Shown here piece by piece: positions 1 to 9,174 of a stretch of DNA of 64,000 nucleotides. This stretch comes from Terribacillus aidingensis (GTDB lineage: Bacteria; Bacillota; Bacilli; Bacillales; Amphibacillaceae). The stretch covers positions 248,001 to 312,000 of the forward strand of contig NZ_OBEK01000003.1 in NCBI RefSeq assembly GCF_900215625.1, read 5' to 3'. Position 1 is the first letter of the stretch; every line of letters starts with the position of its first letter. The notes beneath the pieces are model-generated. The model saw only the letters and a list, made by a program, of their open reading frames with translations, did not search any database and had not been told where the DNA came from. The translations under genes and the position numbers were made by a program.

Positions 1-3000
1 ACTGTGCCTTGCAAATCAAAGTCTTCATCCCCGGCCACTTTATAATCGACAAGCTGCCAATCTTCTTCCTGATGGTTCCATGCGTACATGGAAACTTTCC
101 GCCCTGGCAGCGAGTTACCGCTCCAATTCACTTCCACAACGTTTTTATTGTCTACGTCCTTGGAAACGGGTACCTCGAAACGATGATAAGGGAATTGTTC
201 TGTACTATCATTGATCAAATACTTGTCATCCACATTCGCAACTTTTTCGATATCCGTATCAGAGAAAGCTTGTTCTCCTTCCGGTGCGTAATCAGATGGC
301 GGTTCATAATCTGCAGCATTTTTATATGCTTTTATGTCACTATCCTTACTAACTTTGTACTTATGTCCTTGATAAAAGGTAACATCCATTTCATCATCGG
401 TAGGATCCGTTACTTTCACTTCCAGCTCTGGATTTCTGTCAACATCTCCCGCTTCATCCTCTGGCTTGATTAATTCCGGCGCGATAGGGTGTTCTGCTGG
501 TGTAGCGAATTTGATTGTACGCACTTCTTCGTTCCCAGCTTTATCCACTGCACGCAGTACAAGCTCATGGTCTCCGGCAGTTAATGCGGCCGATGAAGTT
601 TCATATGGAAGCTCAATTTTTTCTCCGTCCAATTCAGCTGACAAACTGCTCAGACCGCTTCCAGTATCTTCAGCACTGCCATCGATTGTAAATGCGCCTT
701 TATATGACTTTCCATCTTCTATAGCTGTCTTTATAACCGGCGCCGTATTGTCTACTGTTACAGACACTTTGTCGGTATCTTGTCCATCATTTGCTTCAAT
801 TGTATGCACGCCATCTTCAGCTGCTGTAGTATCCCACTCATAAGCATTAGATTGGAATTTCTCCTCAGAGATGGTAAAAGTAAAATCCTGTACCGGGCGA
901 TAATTGCCGTTATCCCCGACATCAATTACTTGAGCTGGGTCTGCAAATGCCGGGTCATAGAGCACAGTTCCATCACCTAATACAAGTCGCACATTTTTTG
1001 CATCAAAGTCATCTCTGTTCTCTGGAGATTCAAGCTGGAATGGAGATGCCTTGTTCCCAGCGTGGATACTAATTGTATTTTTACCAGGCTCCAATGTATT
1101 TGGATCAATTGGTACTGTAATCGTTGTATACGTATCAATCCAGTCATCAAATACATGCAAGACTTGTCCATCCTGAACAACTGCATTTTGGAAATACGTA
1201 TTGATACCATTCACATCAAAGGCAAAGTATGCTTGTGTTTCTAGCGCTTTGTCGGTTTGCGGCACTTCTTTCCCGTCAATCAGCAAAGAAATATCGTCCT
1301 GCTTCGCTTTGTCGGATGTTGCTTTCAGTTTGTAAGTTCCAGACAGAAGCTGCCCTTCCTCTACATTCAGACGCGGACTGGTTTCTTTCTGTTCCCTTTC
1401 AATGGCCACACGTTTTGTTTCCGTTTTTGTTTCATTAAATCCATCTGTCGCCGCTACATAATATTCTACATAATCTTTCCCAATCAATTCAGGTGTGTAA
1501 ACTGTGTGATGATAGTAGCCTGACTGCTCATTAAAGGCTAAATCAGTTCGTTTGAAATCTGTCTGATTGTCCGTACGATAGTAAACTGTTACACGCTTAA
1601 CTGTTTTATCGTCAGTAGCTTCTACTGCAATTTCTAAGTTTTCCGTTTGCTTAACCGTCTCTTTATCTGTCAAATCTGTCACTTTTGGCGCTTTCTTGTC
1701 TTCGTCGATTTGAACTGGACTTCCAGGAACTTGATCAGCTGTAACGGTTCCAGGAGTACCAATCTTTGTGCCAGCATTTAACTTCAGCATATTTGTAGAG
1801 GCATCCATTGGGTACCTATAGTTGATTCCCATATTAGCAGCTGTATCATCCGTACCATCAACGTCATTATAGGTGGCATTTACAATCTGACTGCCTGCTT
1901 TGGTAGCCACACCAATACTGCGCTGGCTTCCATTCGCCATTCCGCCGGTCTGGACCTTGAATAAATTCTTACCCAATGTAAGTGACGTGTGGTAGTTGGC
2001 ATTAAAATCCTCTGCTGTTAAATCGCTATTTGCGCCATTGTCAACCCAGAAAACGACTGTTTCTCCCGGCTGAATCACTGGGGATTCATCCGGAACCCAT
2101 GTAGTCACTCTTGTATCTGGATACATGTAAGTCAAGTTATAGTTCTGCATATCAATAGGAGCAGTTGTATTATTGTATACTTCGATAAACTCGTAACCAT
2201 CTGCACCGTTGACATTAGTTGAATCTGGTGTGACTTCTGTAACCAAGAGTCCAGGCAAAGAAGAGAAGTCCGTATCTGCCTCTTTTATATTCACTTTATA
2301 CGTGTCTGTTTTGCTGCTATTGAAACCATCAGACGTTTCCATGTAATACTCCAGTGTGCCTGCCTCTAAGCCAACAGTAGGAATTTCCGCTTCGTAAAAC
2401 TCCCCGGCTTGCAGCATGTTAACCTGCTGGTATTCTGTGTCATTCTGTTTTTTAAGGAAAAGCGTGACATGCTGAATAAAGTTTTCCTCTGTTACCTTCG
2501 CTTTAATAGATAAAGGATTAGGAACAGCAACTTCTTTTACCGGTTCATGTGAGATTACAGGAGCAGTCTCATCTTTTTCCACTTTAACAGTTTCCGCAGG
2601 GACTTGACCGTCAATCAGTTCGCCTGGAGAAGCAAAGGTCTGCAAACCAACCTTCGTCATCTCTGCTGTCCCGGAGGCTTTATATGTGATACCTTGATTC
2701 ACCTTTGTATCATCGATTCCTTCTGCATCATTGTAGCTAGCCGAGACAAGCTGGGCCCCGCTGTCGGATTGAAAAGCAATTGTTCGTTTCGATCCGTTGG
2801 CCATCCCGCTATTAGCAAGCTCAATAACTTGATCCTCACTCAAGCTGGTTTGATAATGATTGTTAAAATCAGCAAGGCTTAATGACTGGTTTGCATCATT
2901 CTTAATCCAAAAAACAGCTTTTCCTTTTGACTCCAGCTGTACTGCACGATCAATATCCCAATCCGCAGACGAACCATCCGGATATTGATAAGCAAGTTTA

Positions 3001-4271
3001 TAATCTTGCAAATTCAGCGTTTGATCAGAGTTGTTGTACACTTCGATAAACTCATATGCATCAGATCCACCAACATTATCACTATCCGGTGTAATCTCGG
3101 TAATAAGAACTGGCGGCTGTTCTTGCGAATCAGCTTCTGTTTGCTCAATTTCCGTTTTCTGATAGCCTTCTTCCGGGTAGCGCAGTGCAGACTCTGTTCC
3201 CTGCACCTCCATGCTGTACTGAAAACTTGGACTCCAAAGCGCGTGTTTCGGAACAACCGCTTCCCAATTTCCATCCCCTTTATTTGTCATATTCACTGTT
3301 TGTTCGCTCATGCCTGGTGCGGATATATATGTGAGGATGACTGACGCAGCGCTGCTATTCTCAACAGCTGCCCGAATGATAAGATCCTCGCCGTCTTTAG
3401 CTGCCGTGATCGGATCATGAACGAGTGTTGCCTGCACAGCCTTTTCACTCATATCGGCTTGTTCCTGTTCTTCATTCGCGGGCTGTTCTGCCTTTTCTGC
3501 AACTGGTTCTGTTTCATCAGGAGCTTTCTGTTCCTGGTCATCGCTAACAGGTTGTTCGTCTTTCGGCTCTTCCTGCTGCTTTTCTTGTACCTCTTCCTTT
3601 GTTACCAAGTCGGATTCTTCTTTCGTTTCAGCAGAGGTTTCTTCGTCATCTTGCTTCTGATCAGATGTGTCTGCTTCCTTGTCTTCTGGAGCTTGTACGA
3701 TCTCAGCAGAGCCAGGTGAAGGTGCTGCGAGAATAGCAGGTGTTTTTTGATTATCTTGGAAGTGGATGCTGTCTGTCTGTGTCACATCTTGAAAATGAAA
3801 TACAGAGACGGAGGTCTGTTCGGTAGCTGTATCTGTAATAGAAAGCTGTTGTTCTTCATCTGAAAATATGTAGGGTTCCGTTGCATTGGTAAAGGCTGTA
3901 TCCGCTATGTTATTTCCAAATTGTGCATTAAAATCTGCAGCTGTGGCATCTGGATTCAAAGCAAGCACGGCATAACCGCCTGCTGGAATCTCTTCTTCTG
4001 CTTCTTGGCTGAAAAGCTGCTTTTCTTGGCCGTTCTTGTATGTAACGTTTAAGTCTTTCCACGCCTTTGCTTCATCTGTGCCATTATGCACTTCAATGAA
4101 GGCTAATTCTTTTGCATCTTGCTTTTGGCTCCCATAAACTTCCGTGATGGAAATTTTGTTTTCGCGGAGCACTTCCTCTGCTTTTGCTACTGGCATGGAT
4201 GCTGGGACTACTGCTTGCATTAGCAGCAAGCTTGCGCTAAGACCTGCTGCTGCTCGATAAAAACGCTTCAT
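1..4271 (-). CDS. Secreted multi-domain lamin-tail (LTD) surface protein, C-terminus cut by window
   Basis: About 1423 codons read without a stop from ATG at 4271 (SD GAGAGGGGG) to the window edge. The N-terminus is a signal peptide: basic MKRFYR, a hydrophobic core, and an AKA-type cleavage site near residue 31. Three lamin-tail-like modules follow, near residues 32-150, 387-500 and 675-790; the last two share 'TPDS(D/T)NV.G.D.YEFIEVYNN'. A Glu/Gln/Lys/Asp-rich linker lies near residues 190-270, and Ig/Fn3-like beta modules separate and follow the LTDs. LTDs of this kind occur in exported bacterial nucleases and phosphoesterases. The last visible residues look like the stretch that precedes a metallophosphoesterase domain in such proteins, but that domain lies outside the window, so the enzymatic role is inference. 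Confidence 0.75.
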   Translation of the reverse strand, partial: MKRFYRAAAGLSASLLLMQAVVPASMPVAKAEEVLRENKISITEVYGSQKQDAKELAFIEVHNGTDEAKAWKDLNVTYKNGQEKQLFSQEAEEEIPAGGYAVLALNPDATAADFNAQFGNNIADTAFTNATEPYIFSDEEQQLSITDTATEQTSVSVFHFQDVTQTDSIHFQDNQKTPAILAAPSPGSAEIVQAPEDKEADTSDQKQDDEETSAETKEESDLVTKEEVQEKQQEEPKDEQPVSDDQEQKAPDETEPVAEKAEQPANEEQEQADMSEKAVQATLVHDPITAAKDGEDLIIRAAVENSSAASVILTYISAPGMSEQTVNMTNKGDGNWEAVVPKHALWSPSFQYSMEVQGTESALRYPEEGYQKTEIEQTEADSQEQPPVLITEITPDSDNVGGSDAYEFIEVYNNSDQTLNLQDYKLAYQYPDGSSADWDIDRAVQLESKGKAVFWIKNDANQSLSLADFNNHYQTSLSEDQVIELANSGMANGSKRTIAFQSDSGAQLVSASYNDAEGIDDTKVNQGITYKASGTAEMTKVGLQTFASPGELIDGQVPAETVKVEKDETAPVISHEPVKEVAVPNPLSIKAKVTEENFIQHVTLFLKKQNDTEYQQVNMLQAGEFYEAEIPTVGLEAGTLEYYMETSDGFNSSKTDTYKVNIKEADTDFSSLPGLLVTEVTPDSTNVNGADGYEFIEVYNNTTAPIDMQNYNLTYMYPDTRVTTWVPDESPVIQPGETVVFWVDNGANSDLTAEDFNANYHTSLTLGKNLFKVQTGGMANGSQRSIGVATKAGSQIVNATYNDVDGTDDTAANMGINYRYPMDASTNMLKLNAGTKIGTPGTVTADQVPGSPVQIDEDKKAPKVTDLTDKETVKQTENLEIAVEATDDKTVKRVTVYYRTDNQTDFKRTDLAFNEQSGYYHHTVYTPELIGKDYVEYYVAATDGFNETKTETKRVAIEREQKETSPRLNVEEGQLLSGTYKLKATSDKAKQDDISLLIDGKEVPQTDKALETQAYFAFDVNGINTYFQNAVVQDGQVLHVFDDWIDTYTTITVPIDPNTLEPGKNTISIHAGNKASPFQLESPENRDDFDAKNVRLVLGDGTVLYDPAFADPAQVIDVGDNGNYRPVQDFTFTISEEKFQSNAYEWDTTAAEDGVHTIEANDGQDTDKVSVTVDNTAPVIKTAIEDGKSYKGAFTIDGSAEDTGSGLSSLSAELDGEKIELPYETSSAALTAGDHELVLRAVDKAGNEEVRTIKFATPAEHPIAPELIKPEDEAGDVDRNPELEVKVTDPTDDEMDVTFYQGHKYKVSKDSDIKAYKNAADYEPPSDYAPEGEQAFSDTDIEKVANVDDKYLINDSTEQFPYHRFEVPVSKDVDNKNVVEVNWSGNSLPGRKVSMYAWNHQEEDWQLVDYKVAGDEDFDLQGT

Positions 4272-4431
4272 AAAGCTCCCCCTCTCAATTGTCGGGAATT
4301 GTCTCCCTTCGTTCATTCTAATGTCTATATATGAAGGTTAAGTGAATGAAATGTAAATTGTCTTTAGAAGACTTCGACAAAATAATCGGAATGCTTCATA
4401 GAAACTAAATAAAATGACGAGAATTGCAGCT

Positions 4432-5316
4432 TCATTCCTGTAAACTCTTTGAATAAGATAAGAGATGGTTAATGAATTGATCACAAGCAGAAGAACGTAC
4501 ACTTCCTTCTCTTACCGCGATGCCGATTTTTCTCTGTGTAGGCTCGCGCAGAGGAATACTGCGTACATGCTGAACTTGAAGATTTTCAAATGCCGGAAGC
4601 AGTGCCACGCCCTGTCCGGCAGCAACAAAACCAAGTATGGTCATAATATCTTCACTTTCAAAAGCTACTTTAGGCTTCAAACCATACTTCTCGACAATTT
4701 GTTCAAACATCACACGCGCACTGAATCCAGGACTGATAAGCAGGAAGGGTTCTTTCTCTATCTCTTCTAATGTCAGCTGCTGCTTCAAAGCAAGCGGATG
4801 TGCGTCCGTCACGTAAACGTACAGCTGGTCGGACCATAACTGCTGCCATGCCAGACCTTCTTCTCCTTGATCCATGTTACAAATACATAAATCTAATTTC
4901 CCCTCTTTCAGCTGATTGATCAATTCCTCGGTTGATCCTTGATTTAGCGAAAACTGTACAGATGGATAACTCTCTTTGAAATTTTTCATTACATGCGGAA
5001 TATGCTGCAGTCCTTGAGACCTCATAAACCCCAGTGTTATTTCACCGTAATGCGGATCTTTCATTTTTTGGATTTGCTTTTCTGCTTGTTCCATCTCTCC
5101 CAGGATTTTAACGGCATGTACATAAAAAGCATCTCCATATACACTTCGAACAATGCCCCGTCCTCTTTTTTCAAATAAGGGCACACCTAGCTGGTCCTCC
5201 AGTTTCCCAATCGACCGGCTAAGGGCCGGCTGTGAAATCGATAAAGCCTTTGCTGCATGTAAATAATGCTCTCGTTCTGCTACTTCTTTGAAATAAATAA
5301 GCTGCTGCCATTCCAT
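4432..5316 (-). CDS. LysR family transcriptional regulator
   Basis: 294 aa, the usual LysR length. The N-terminal winged HTH is clear ('LIYFKEVAEREHYLHAAKALSISQPALSRSIGKLEDQLGVPLFEKRGRGI', residues 6-55), and the rest fits a periplasmic-binding-fold effector domain of the CynR/CbbR type. It is divergent from a TauE/SafE exporter with 105 bp between them, and that gap holds a TGCATAA-N12-TTATGCA inverted repeat. The likely role is control of the exporter gene and of itself in response to a small effector, perhaps a sulfur or organic-anion metabolite. The effector is not readable from sequence. Confidence 0.88.
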   Translation of the reverse strand: MEWQQLIYFKEVAEREHYLHAAKALSISQPALSRSIGKLEDQLGVPLFEKRGRGIVRSVYGDAFYVHAVKILGEMEQAEKQIQKMKDPHYGEITLGFMRSQGLQHIPHVMKNFKESYPSVQFSLNQGSTEELINQLKEGKLDLCICNMDQGEEGLAWQQLWSDQLYVYVTDAHPLALKQQLTLEEIEKEPFLLISPGFSARVMFEQIVEKYGLKPKVAFESEDIMTILGFVAAGQGVALLPAFENLQVQHVRSIPLREPTQRKIGIAVREGSVRSSACDQFINHLLSYSKSLQE

Positions 5317-5336
5317 TTCTCCACCTATACCTTTTC

Positions 5337-5362
5337 TGCATAATTTTTATGTTATTTATGCA
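5337..5362. promoter_or_regulatory. Candidate LysR operator in divergent promoter region
   Basis: Inverted repeat TGCATAA (5337-5343) and TTATGCA (5356-5362), 12 bp apart, midway between the divergent LysR gene and the TauE/SafE gene. LysR proteins usually bind interrupted palindromes of the T-N11-A class in such gaps. Binding is inferred. Confidence 0.5.
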
Positions 5363-5421
5363 TTATACACTAGCATTTGTTTATGGTTAACTTAACATAC
5401 AACAAGAAATGAGGGTCGTAT

Positions 5422-6192
5422 ATGGCTATTGAAATTATTCTTATTATGATTGCTGCCGGACTTATCGTCGGTTTTGTCGGTGCAGGAGGCTCTGGCTTCA
5501 TTATCAGTATTCTCACTGTGCTGTTTGGATTTCCAATTCATGTAGCGCTTGGAACAGCGCTCACCTCTATGCTGTTTTCCTCTTTTTCGGGGGCGCTCAG
5601 TCATTACCGCGAAGGAAATGTAACCTTGCGTGCTGGTATTGTTATCGGAATCTTTGGCGCAGTTGGGGCCTTTGTCAGTTCTCACTTTTCCGGAATTATC
5701 CCGGAGGAAATTTTGAACTACCTTACAGCAGGTATGCTTGTATTATCAGGAGTTATTCTATGTATTCGTCTGCTATTGGTAGGCAAACCAACCGACAAAG
5801 GAAATACCGTCAGCAGTTTTATCTATTCAAATAAAATCATTTATTTTATTTCAGCCGCTTTGCTCGGCCTCGTCACTGGCGCCTTATCCGGCTTATTCGG
5901 AATCGGTTCCGCTCCTTTTATCCAAATCGGTTTGCTTATGCTGCTCGGCCTGTCTGCACAGCAATCTGCTGGTACAACGATGATGATTATCATTCCAATA
6001 GCACTCGCTGGCGGAATAGGTTATGCACAGCTCGGTTTTCTCGATTTAAGATTATTAGTAGAAGTAGTTGCCGGAACAATGATCGGTTCTTATATCGGAG
6101 CTAAATTCACGAAACGAGTCCGGCCCGTCTATTTAAAAACGGCGATGGTACTACTGCCGATTTTTGCAGGTTTTCTGCTTTTATCCGCATAA
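5422..6192 (+). CDS. TauE/SafE family membrane exporter
   Basis: 256 aa, almost entirely hydrophobic, with about eight predicted membrane segments and two glycine-rich internal repeats: 'GLIVGFVGAGGSGFI' near residue 13 and 'GLVTGALSGLFGIGSAPF' near residue 152. This is the two-fold TauE/SafE (sulfite/organosulfur exporter) pattern. The start follows GAGGG at good spacing. The divergent LysR gene probably regulates it. The transported substrate is unknown; sulfite, sulfoacetate or similar anions are typical of the family. Confidence 0.82.
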   Translation: MAIEIILIMIAAGLIVGFVGAGGSGFIISILTVLFGFPIHVALGTALTSMLFSSFSGALSHYREGNVTLRAGIVIGIFGAVGAFVSSHFSGIIPEEILNYLTAGMLVLSGVILCIRLLLVGKPTDKGNTVSSFIYSNKIIYFISAALLGLVTGALSGLFGIGSAPFIQIGLLMLLGLSAQQSAGTTMMIIIPIALAGGIGYAQLGFLDLRLLVEVVAGTMIGSYIGAKFTKRVRPVYLKTAMVLLPIFAGFLLLSA

Positions 6193-6203
6193 CAGCAAAA
6201 AGA

Positions 6204-6224
6204 GCCGCCAGGATACCTGGCGGC
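6204..6224. terminator. Bidirectional terminator between tauE-like gene and prkA 3' end
   Basis: GCCGCCAGG-ATA-CCTGGCGGC, a 9-bp perfect stem with a run of T on the minus strand side (CTCTTTTTG). It serves the convergent exporter gene (plus) and the prkA 3' part (minus). Confidence 0.85.
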
Positions 6225-6230
6225 TTCTAT

Positions 6231-7286
6231 TTATCTATTCAGCAAGCTTCCTACATAACGAAGCAGGTCGTTTGCTGAAGTAGAATTATAGCCATACTCA
6301 TCGATCAACGTGGCGACAACGTCATTCATTTTCTTCAACTGTCGCTCATCTGGTGTTTTAGTGGATGTCGTAATTTTCACCACATCTTTTAGGTCAGCGA
6401 ATAACTTCTTCTGAATGGCCTCCCGCAGCCGTTCGTGCGATTGATAATCAAATTTCTTTCCTTTTCGGGCATATGCCGAAATACGGATTAGAATCTCTTC
6501 TCGGAATGCTTTTTTGGCATTTTCAGAGATTCCGATTTGTTCTTCTATAGAACGCATAAGTTTTTCATCAGATGGCATTTCATCGCCGGTTAACGGATCT
6601 TGCAGCTTTGTTTTATTGCAGTAAGCCTCCACATTATCCAAATAATTATCCATTAGTGTTTTCGCTGATTCTTCATAAGAATAAACGAAAGCCTTTTGTA
6701 CTTCCTTCTTGGCAATTTCATCATACTCTTTACGTGCAACAGCGATGAAATTCAAGTACCGCTCCCGGTCTTCTTTCGAAATGGACGCATGGCTGCTAAG
6801 GCCGTCTTTTAAGGAACGAAGCACATCAAGCGCATTAATGGAACGCATTTCTTTTTTAATGATCGTGCTGGAGATACGGTTAATCACATACCGCGGATCT
6901 ATACCGCTCATCCCTTCATCGCTATGTTCCTTTTTCAATTCTTGAATATCTGCTTCACTGAAACCTTCCAGCAGCTTGCCATTATACAGATGCATTTTTT
7001 TCAACAAGCTGGTGCCGCCTTGATTCGATTCTTTTAATCTAGTCAAAATGGTAAACATGGCAGCAACCTTCAGTGTATGAGGCGCAATATGAACGTCCTT
7101 AATATCACTTTCGGAGATCATCTTCTGATAAATCTTCTCTTCCTCATCTACTTTCAAGTTATATGGAACAGGCATAACGATCATTCGGGAATGTAAAGCT
7201 TCGTTCTTTTTATTGGAAATAAAGGATCGATATTCCGATTCATTGGTATGAGCTACGATAAGCTCATAAGATGTATTATCATACAC
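6231..7286 (-). pseudogene. prkA: prkA 3' fragment (residues 292-631), separated from its 5' half by the prophage
   Basis: Host-derived coding starts at 7253 (GCT CAT ACC AAT GAA, 'AHTNESEYRSF') and runs 340 codons to the stop at 6231. It matches the C-terminal half of the PrkA serine kinase/AAA+ protein ('HSRMIVMPVPYNLKV', 'GMSGIDPRYVINRISSTI', 'SYEESAKTLMDNYLDNVEAYCNK', 'FDYQSHERLREAIQKKLFADLKDVV'). The reading frame stays open 11 codons into phage DNA to a GTG at 7286, but there is no Shine-Dalgarno, so independent translation is doubtful. Joined to the 5' fragment (50185-51057) at the TACGA core it gives a 631-codon prkA with no lost or added bases. It is therefore better seen as an interrupted, restorable gene than as a decayed one. 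Confidence 0.93.
7254..7258. other. Left attachment core (attL), TACGA
   Basis: The left junction reads GGTATGAGC-TACGA-TAAGCTCATAAG. Host prkA sequence lies to the left, phage sequence to the right. The same five bases occur at 50185-50189. On the prkA strand the core is TCGTA, covering the end of an Ile/Val codon and a full Val codon (ATC GTA or GTC GTA). A short core is normal for large serine recombinases. Confidence 0.88.
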
Positions 7287-7332
7287 CTAAAATGAAAAGC
7301 CTGGTTTTATGGCATTCTTATGTATAAAAAAT

Positions 7333-7360
7333 AAGGTCAACCCACATTCGGGTTGACCTT
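7333..7360 (-). terminator. Terminator ending the phage early operon
   Basis: AAGGTCAACCC-ACATTC-GGGTTGACCTT, an 11-bp perfect stem. On the minus strand it is followed by ATTTTTTAT. It overlaps the stop codon of the last early gene (7337) and lies about 75 bp from attL. Confidence 0.88.
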
Positions 7361-7558
7361 TTCATTCGCCTTTTGTCTTTTTAAGTTGTTTAAAGTTACT
7401 TCTGCAAACACTCTGTGCAATTCATCAATCTCTTCTTGTGTGTCCTCCTTAATGGGAACCTTCAGGACTATGACACCATGTTTGCCTTGAAATTCAATCT
7501 CTCGGTATTCCAATGCCATCCCCCTTTTTAGATTTATATTCAAATCAGCTTGTTTCAT
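7337..7558 (-). CDS. Small phage protein next to attL, function unknown
   Basis: 73 aa, basic and hydrophilic ('MKQADLNINLKRGMALEYREIEFQGKHGVIVLKVPI...'). It overlaps the end of the arpU gene by 14 bp, so it is translationally coupled as the last gene of the early operon. I recognise no domain. Small proteins next to an att site are sometimes recombination directionality factors for serine integrases; position alone makes this a candidate, nothing in the sequence proves it. Confidence 0.65.
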   Translation of the reverse strand: MKQADLNINLKRGMALEYREIEFQGKHGVIVLKVPIKEDTQEEIDELHRVFAEVTLNNLKRQKANEKVNPNVG

Positions 7559-8000
7559 TCGATTTTGTTACTGCTATATTCAAATCTAGTGCTAACTTGT
7601 AAAATGCCTTCCACCTTAATTTCCCGTATGTAACATGGGAGATTGGCGGCTGAAACTCGAAGCTATACACTTTTGCGTCCGTAATATAGTCGGCTTCTCT
7701 GCTCAGGTACCTTTTTTCAATCAAGAAGCGCTCCATTTTCGGCATCTTGTTCACAGATCGAATTACTCTCTCGCAATATTTTTTACGCTTGGCCACCTCA
7801 TCTACATTCTGCGTTGCGATATTTCCTGTTTGGTCGCTTATTGTGTTTGCTCTTCCCCCACCAACGTCATCGTATGATGCTGTCGTGGTTGCTTCTTTTT
7901 CTTCGTAAGTCAGATAGTTATAAATTCTGTATCGTTCAAGCGCTGCTTCTACTTCTCTCTGCGTTGCTTTTCTATCTAATTCCGGTAATTCAAATTCCAC
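7545..8000 (-). CDS. ArpU family late transcription regulator
   Basis: 151 aa. It has the ArpU layout: an N-terminal 'ATQREVEAALERYRIYNYLTY' helix, a linker with 'YDDVGGG', and a C-terminal sigma-region-4-like part ('RVIRSVNKMPKMERFLIEKRYL', then 'ISHVTYGKLRWKAFYKLALDLNI'). ArpU proteins switch on late packaging and lysis transcription in Gram-positive phages. Unusually, its gene lies at the edge of the integrated element, some 40 kb from the start of the late operon; the two become close only after circularisation. Confidence 0.82.
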   Translation of the reverse strand: MEFELPELDRKATQREVEAALERYRIYNYLTYEEKEATTTASYDDVGGGRANTISDQTGNIATQNVDEVAKRKKYCERVIRSVNKMPKMERFLIEKRYLSREADYITDAKVYSFEFQPPISHVTYGKLRWKAFYKLALDLNIAVTKSNETS

Positions 8001-8047
8001 TGTTCTACCCCCTTAAGAGGAGGCCCCATTGCTGGAGCCTGGCCTAT

Positions 8048-8524
8048 TTAATTCAATGCGTCGTCATCATGAGCGGTGTCGCCATCTTCACCAGTTGGGA
8101 TATCCTCAAAGGATAGCTGGTTATCCGGTACAGCAACCGATCCATCGTTTTCAACTGTATATTCAACACCCTCGTGTTCTTCAGCAGCATCTAGGAATTC
8201 ATCGATACTCATTTGTGAAGGTTCAATAAGAATATTTACATTACGACCGGCTAAGGAATAAAGCTTGTTTAGCTTGTCTTCGTTTCCTCCAGAAACATTA
8301 AATTTTAAAGGTGTTTTTTTAGCGTCCACTTGCAGAGATTTAAATTCAGCGTTAATACCTCCGGCTTCATTTCCTTCAACCTCAATCACAACGACTGATC
8401 CTACCAACTGAAAGAGTTCTTGAAAACTTGGCAACTCATCACCTAACACATGAAATTCAACAACCTCTTTCTTATCGTCCTTCTGGATTTTCTTAAACAA
8501 AACATTCAATTCAACTTTAGACAT
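8048..8524 (-). CDS. Phage early protein, unknown function
   Basis: 158 aa from ATG at 8524, chosen because AGGAGG precedes it; an upstream in-frame ATG lacks a ribosome site. The N-terminal two thirds is an alpha/beta domain ('VELNVLFKKIQKDDKKEVVEFHVLGDELPSFQELFQLVGSVVVIEVEG'). The C-terminus is very acidic ('DIPTGEDGDTAHDDDALN'). An acidic tail ending this way resembles tails of ssDNA-binding or recombination partners (RecT here ends 'SDDDALD'), suggesting a DNA-metabolism role. That is inference only. Confidence 0.7.
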   Translation of the reverse strand: MSKVELNVLFKKIQKDDKKEVVEFHVLGDELPSFQELFQLVGSVVVIEVEGNEAGGINAEFKSLQVDAKKTPLKFNVSGGNEDKLNKLYSLAGRNVNILIEPSQMSIDEFLDAAEEHEGVEYTVENDGSVAVPDNQLSFEDIPTGEDGDTAHDDDALN

Positions 8525-8643
8525 TTTATATTCCTCCTGTGTCCTCAAAGTGTAGCGACCACGCAACACCAAGGGTTAAAATAATACCAATACCCCGGAA
8601 ACGCTAAACGCTTCTTAGATTGGCTCTGTGTGCTTCTGACAGG

Positions 8644-9174
8644 CTATGCTAGTTTTAAATTTTCAACTACTGATAGTTGGTGTTCATATGCCACTTTCTT
8701 TGTGTGCATTGATCTGGCTATTTGAGCAAGTATATATGCATCTACAACGTTATCGCTTGAATGGACAAAGCCATAATGCTTTCTTACTGCATCCATAACT
8801 ACTTTTTTCTTTTCATCTTTTCCAAGCCGACGCTTGTTTCCCGGTTCTCCTACCCAACCAGTAACGTCAACAAACTTTTTAACGTGTGCTGGATTCACTT
8901 CATAATATCTAATTCCACGTCTCCACAATTCGCATCTTATACCATAATGCAATGCACCAGCGAATACAGCGCGTTGGGTGTTATACGGGATATCCTCAAT
9001 GCAGATGATATCATCCTTTTCCACTTGATAGATGATATTGTCGACTAATGTAGCCATCCGCTTCGGGTCCTTATCTGAAATACCTGTAATCTCTTTCGAC
9101 TTTAGCGGCATACCGTCCGGACCGAGTGCGACAAATCCTGTTTTTGATGCTGGATCAATTCCAACATATCTCAT
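8644..9174 (-). CDS. RuvC-like Holliday junction resolvase (RNase H fold)
   Basis: 176 aa with the RuvC/RNase H fold motifs: first acidic strand 'RYVGIDPASKTGFVAL' (residues 2-17), 'DIICIEDIPYNTQRAVFAGALHYGIRCEL' containing the conserved Glu-Asp, 'VNPAHVKKFV', and the C-terminal 'DNVVDAYILAQIA' with the last catalytic aspartates. Phage enzymes of this family resolve branched replication or recombination intermediates before packaging. It overlaps the start region of the preceding gene by 4 bp, so it is coupled within the early operon. Confidence 0.83.
   Translation of the reverse strand: MRYVGIDPASKTGFVALGPDGMPLKSKEITGISDKDPKRMATLVDNIIYQVEKDDIICIEDIPYNTQRAVFAGALHYGIRCELWRRGIRYYEVNPAHVKKFVDVTGWVGEPGNKRRLGKDEKKKVVMDAVRKHYGFVHSSDNVVDAYILAQIARSMHTKKVAYEHQLSVVENLKLA

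Noticed and set aside
6231-7286. prkA 3' fragment as an independently translated gene from GTG 7286
   Set aside because: The start lies in phage DNA without a ribosome site and the first codons are not PrkA-like.
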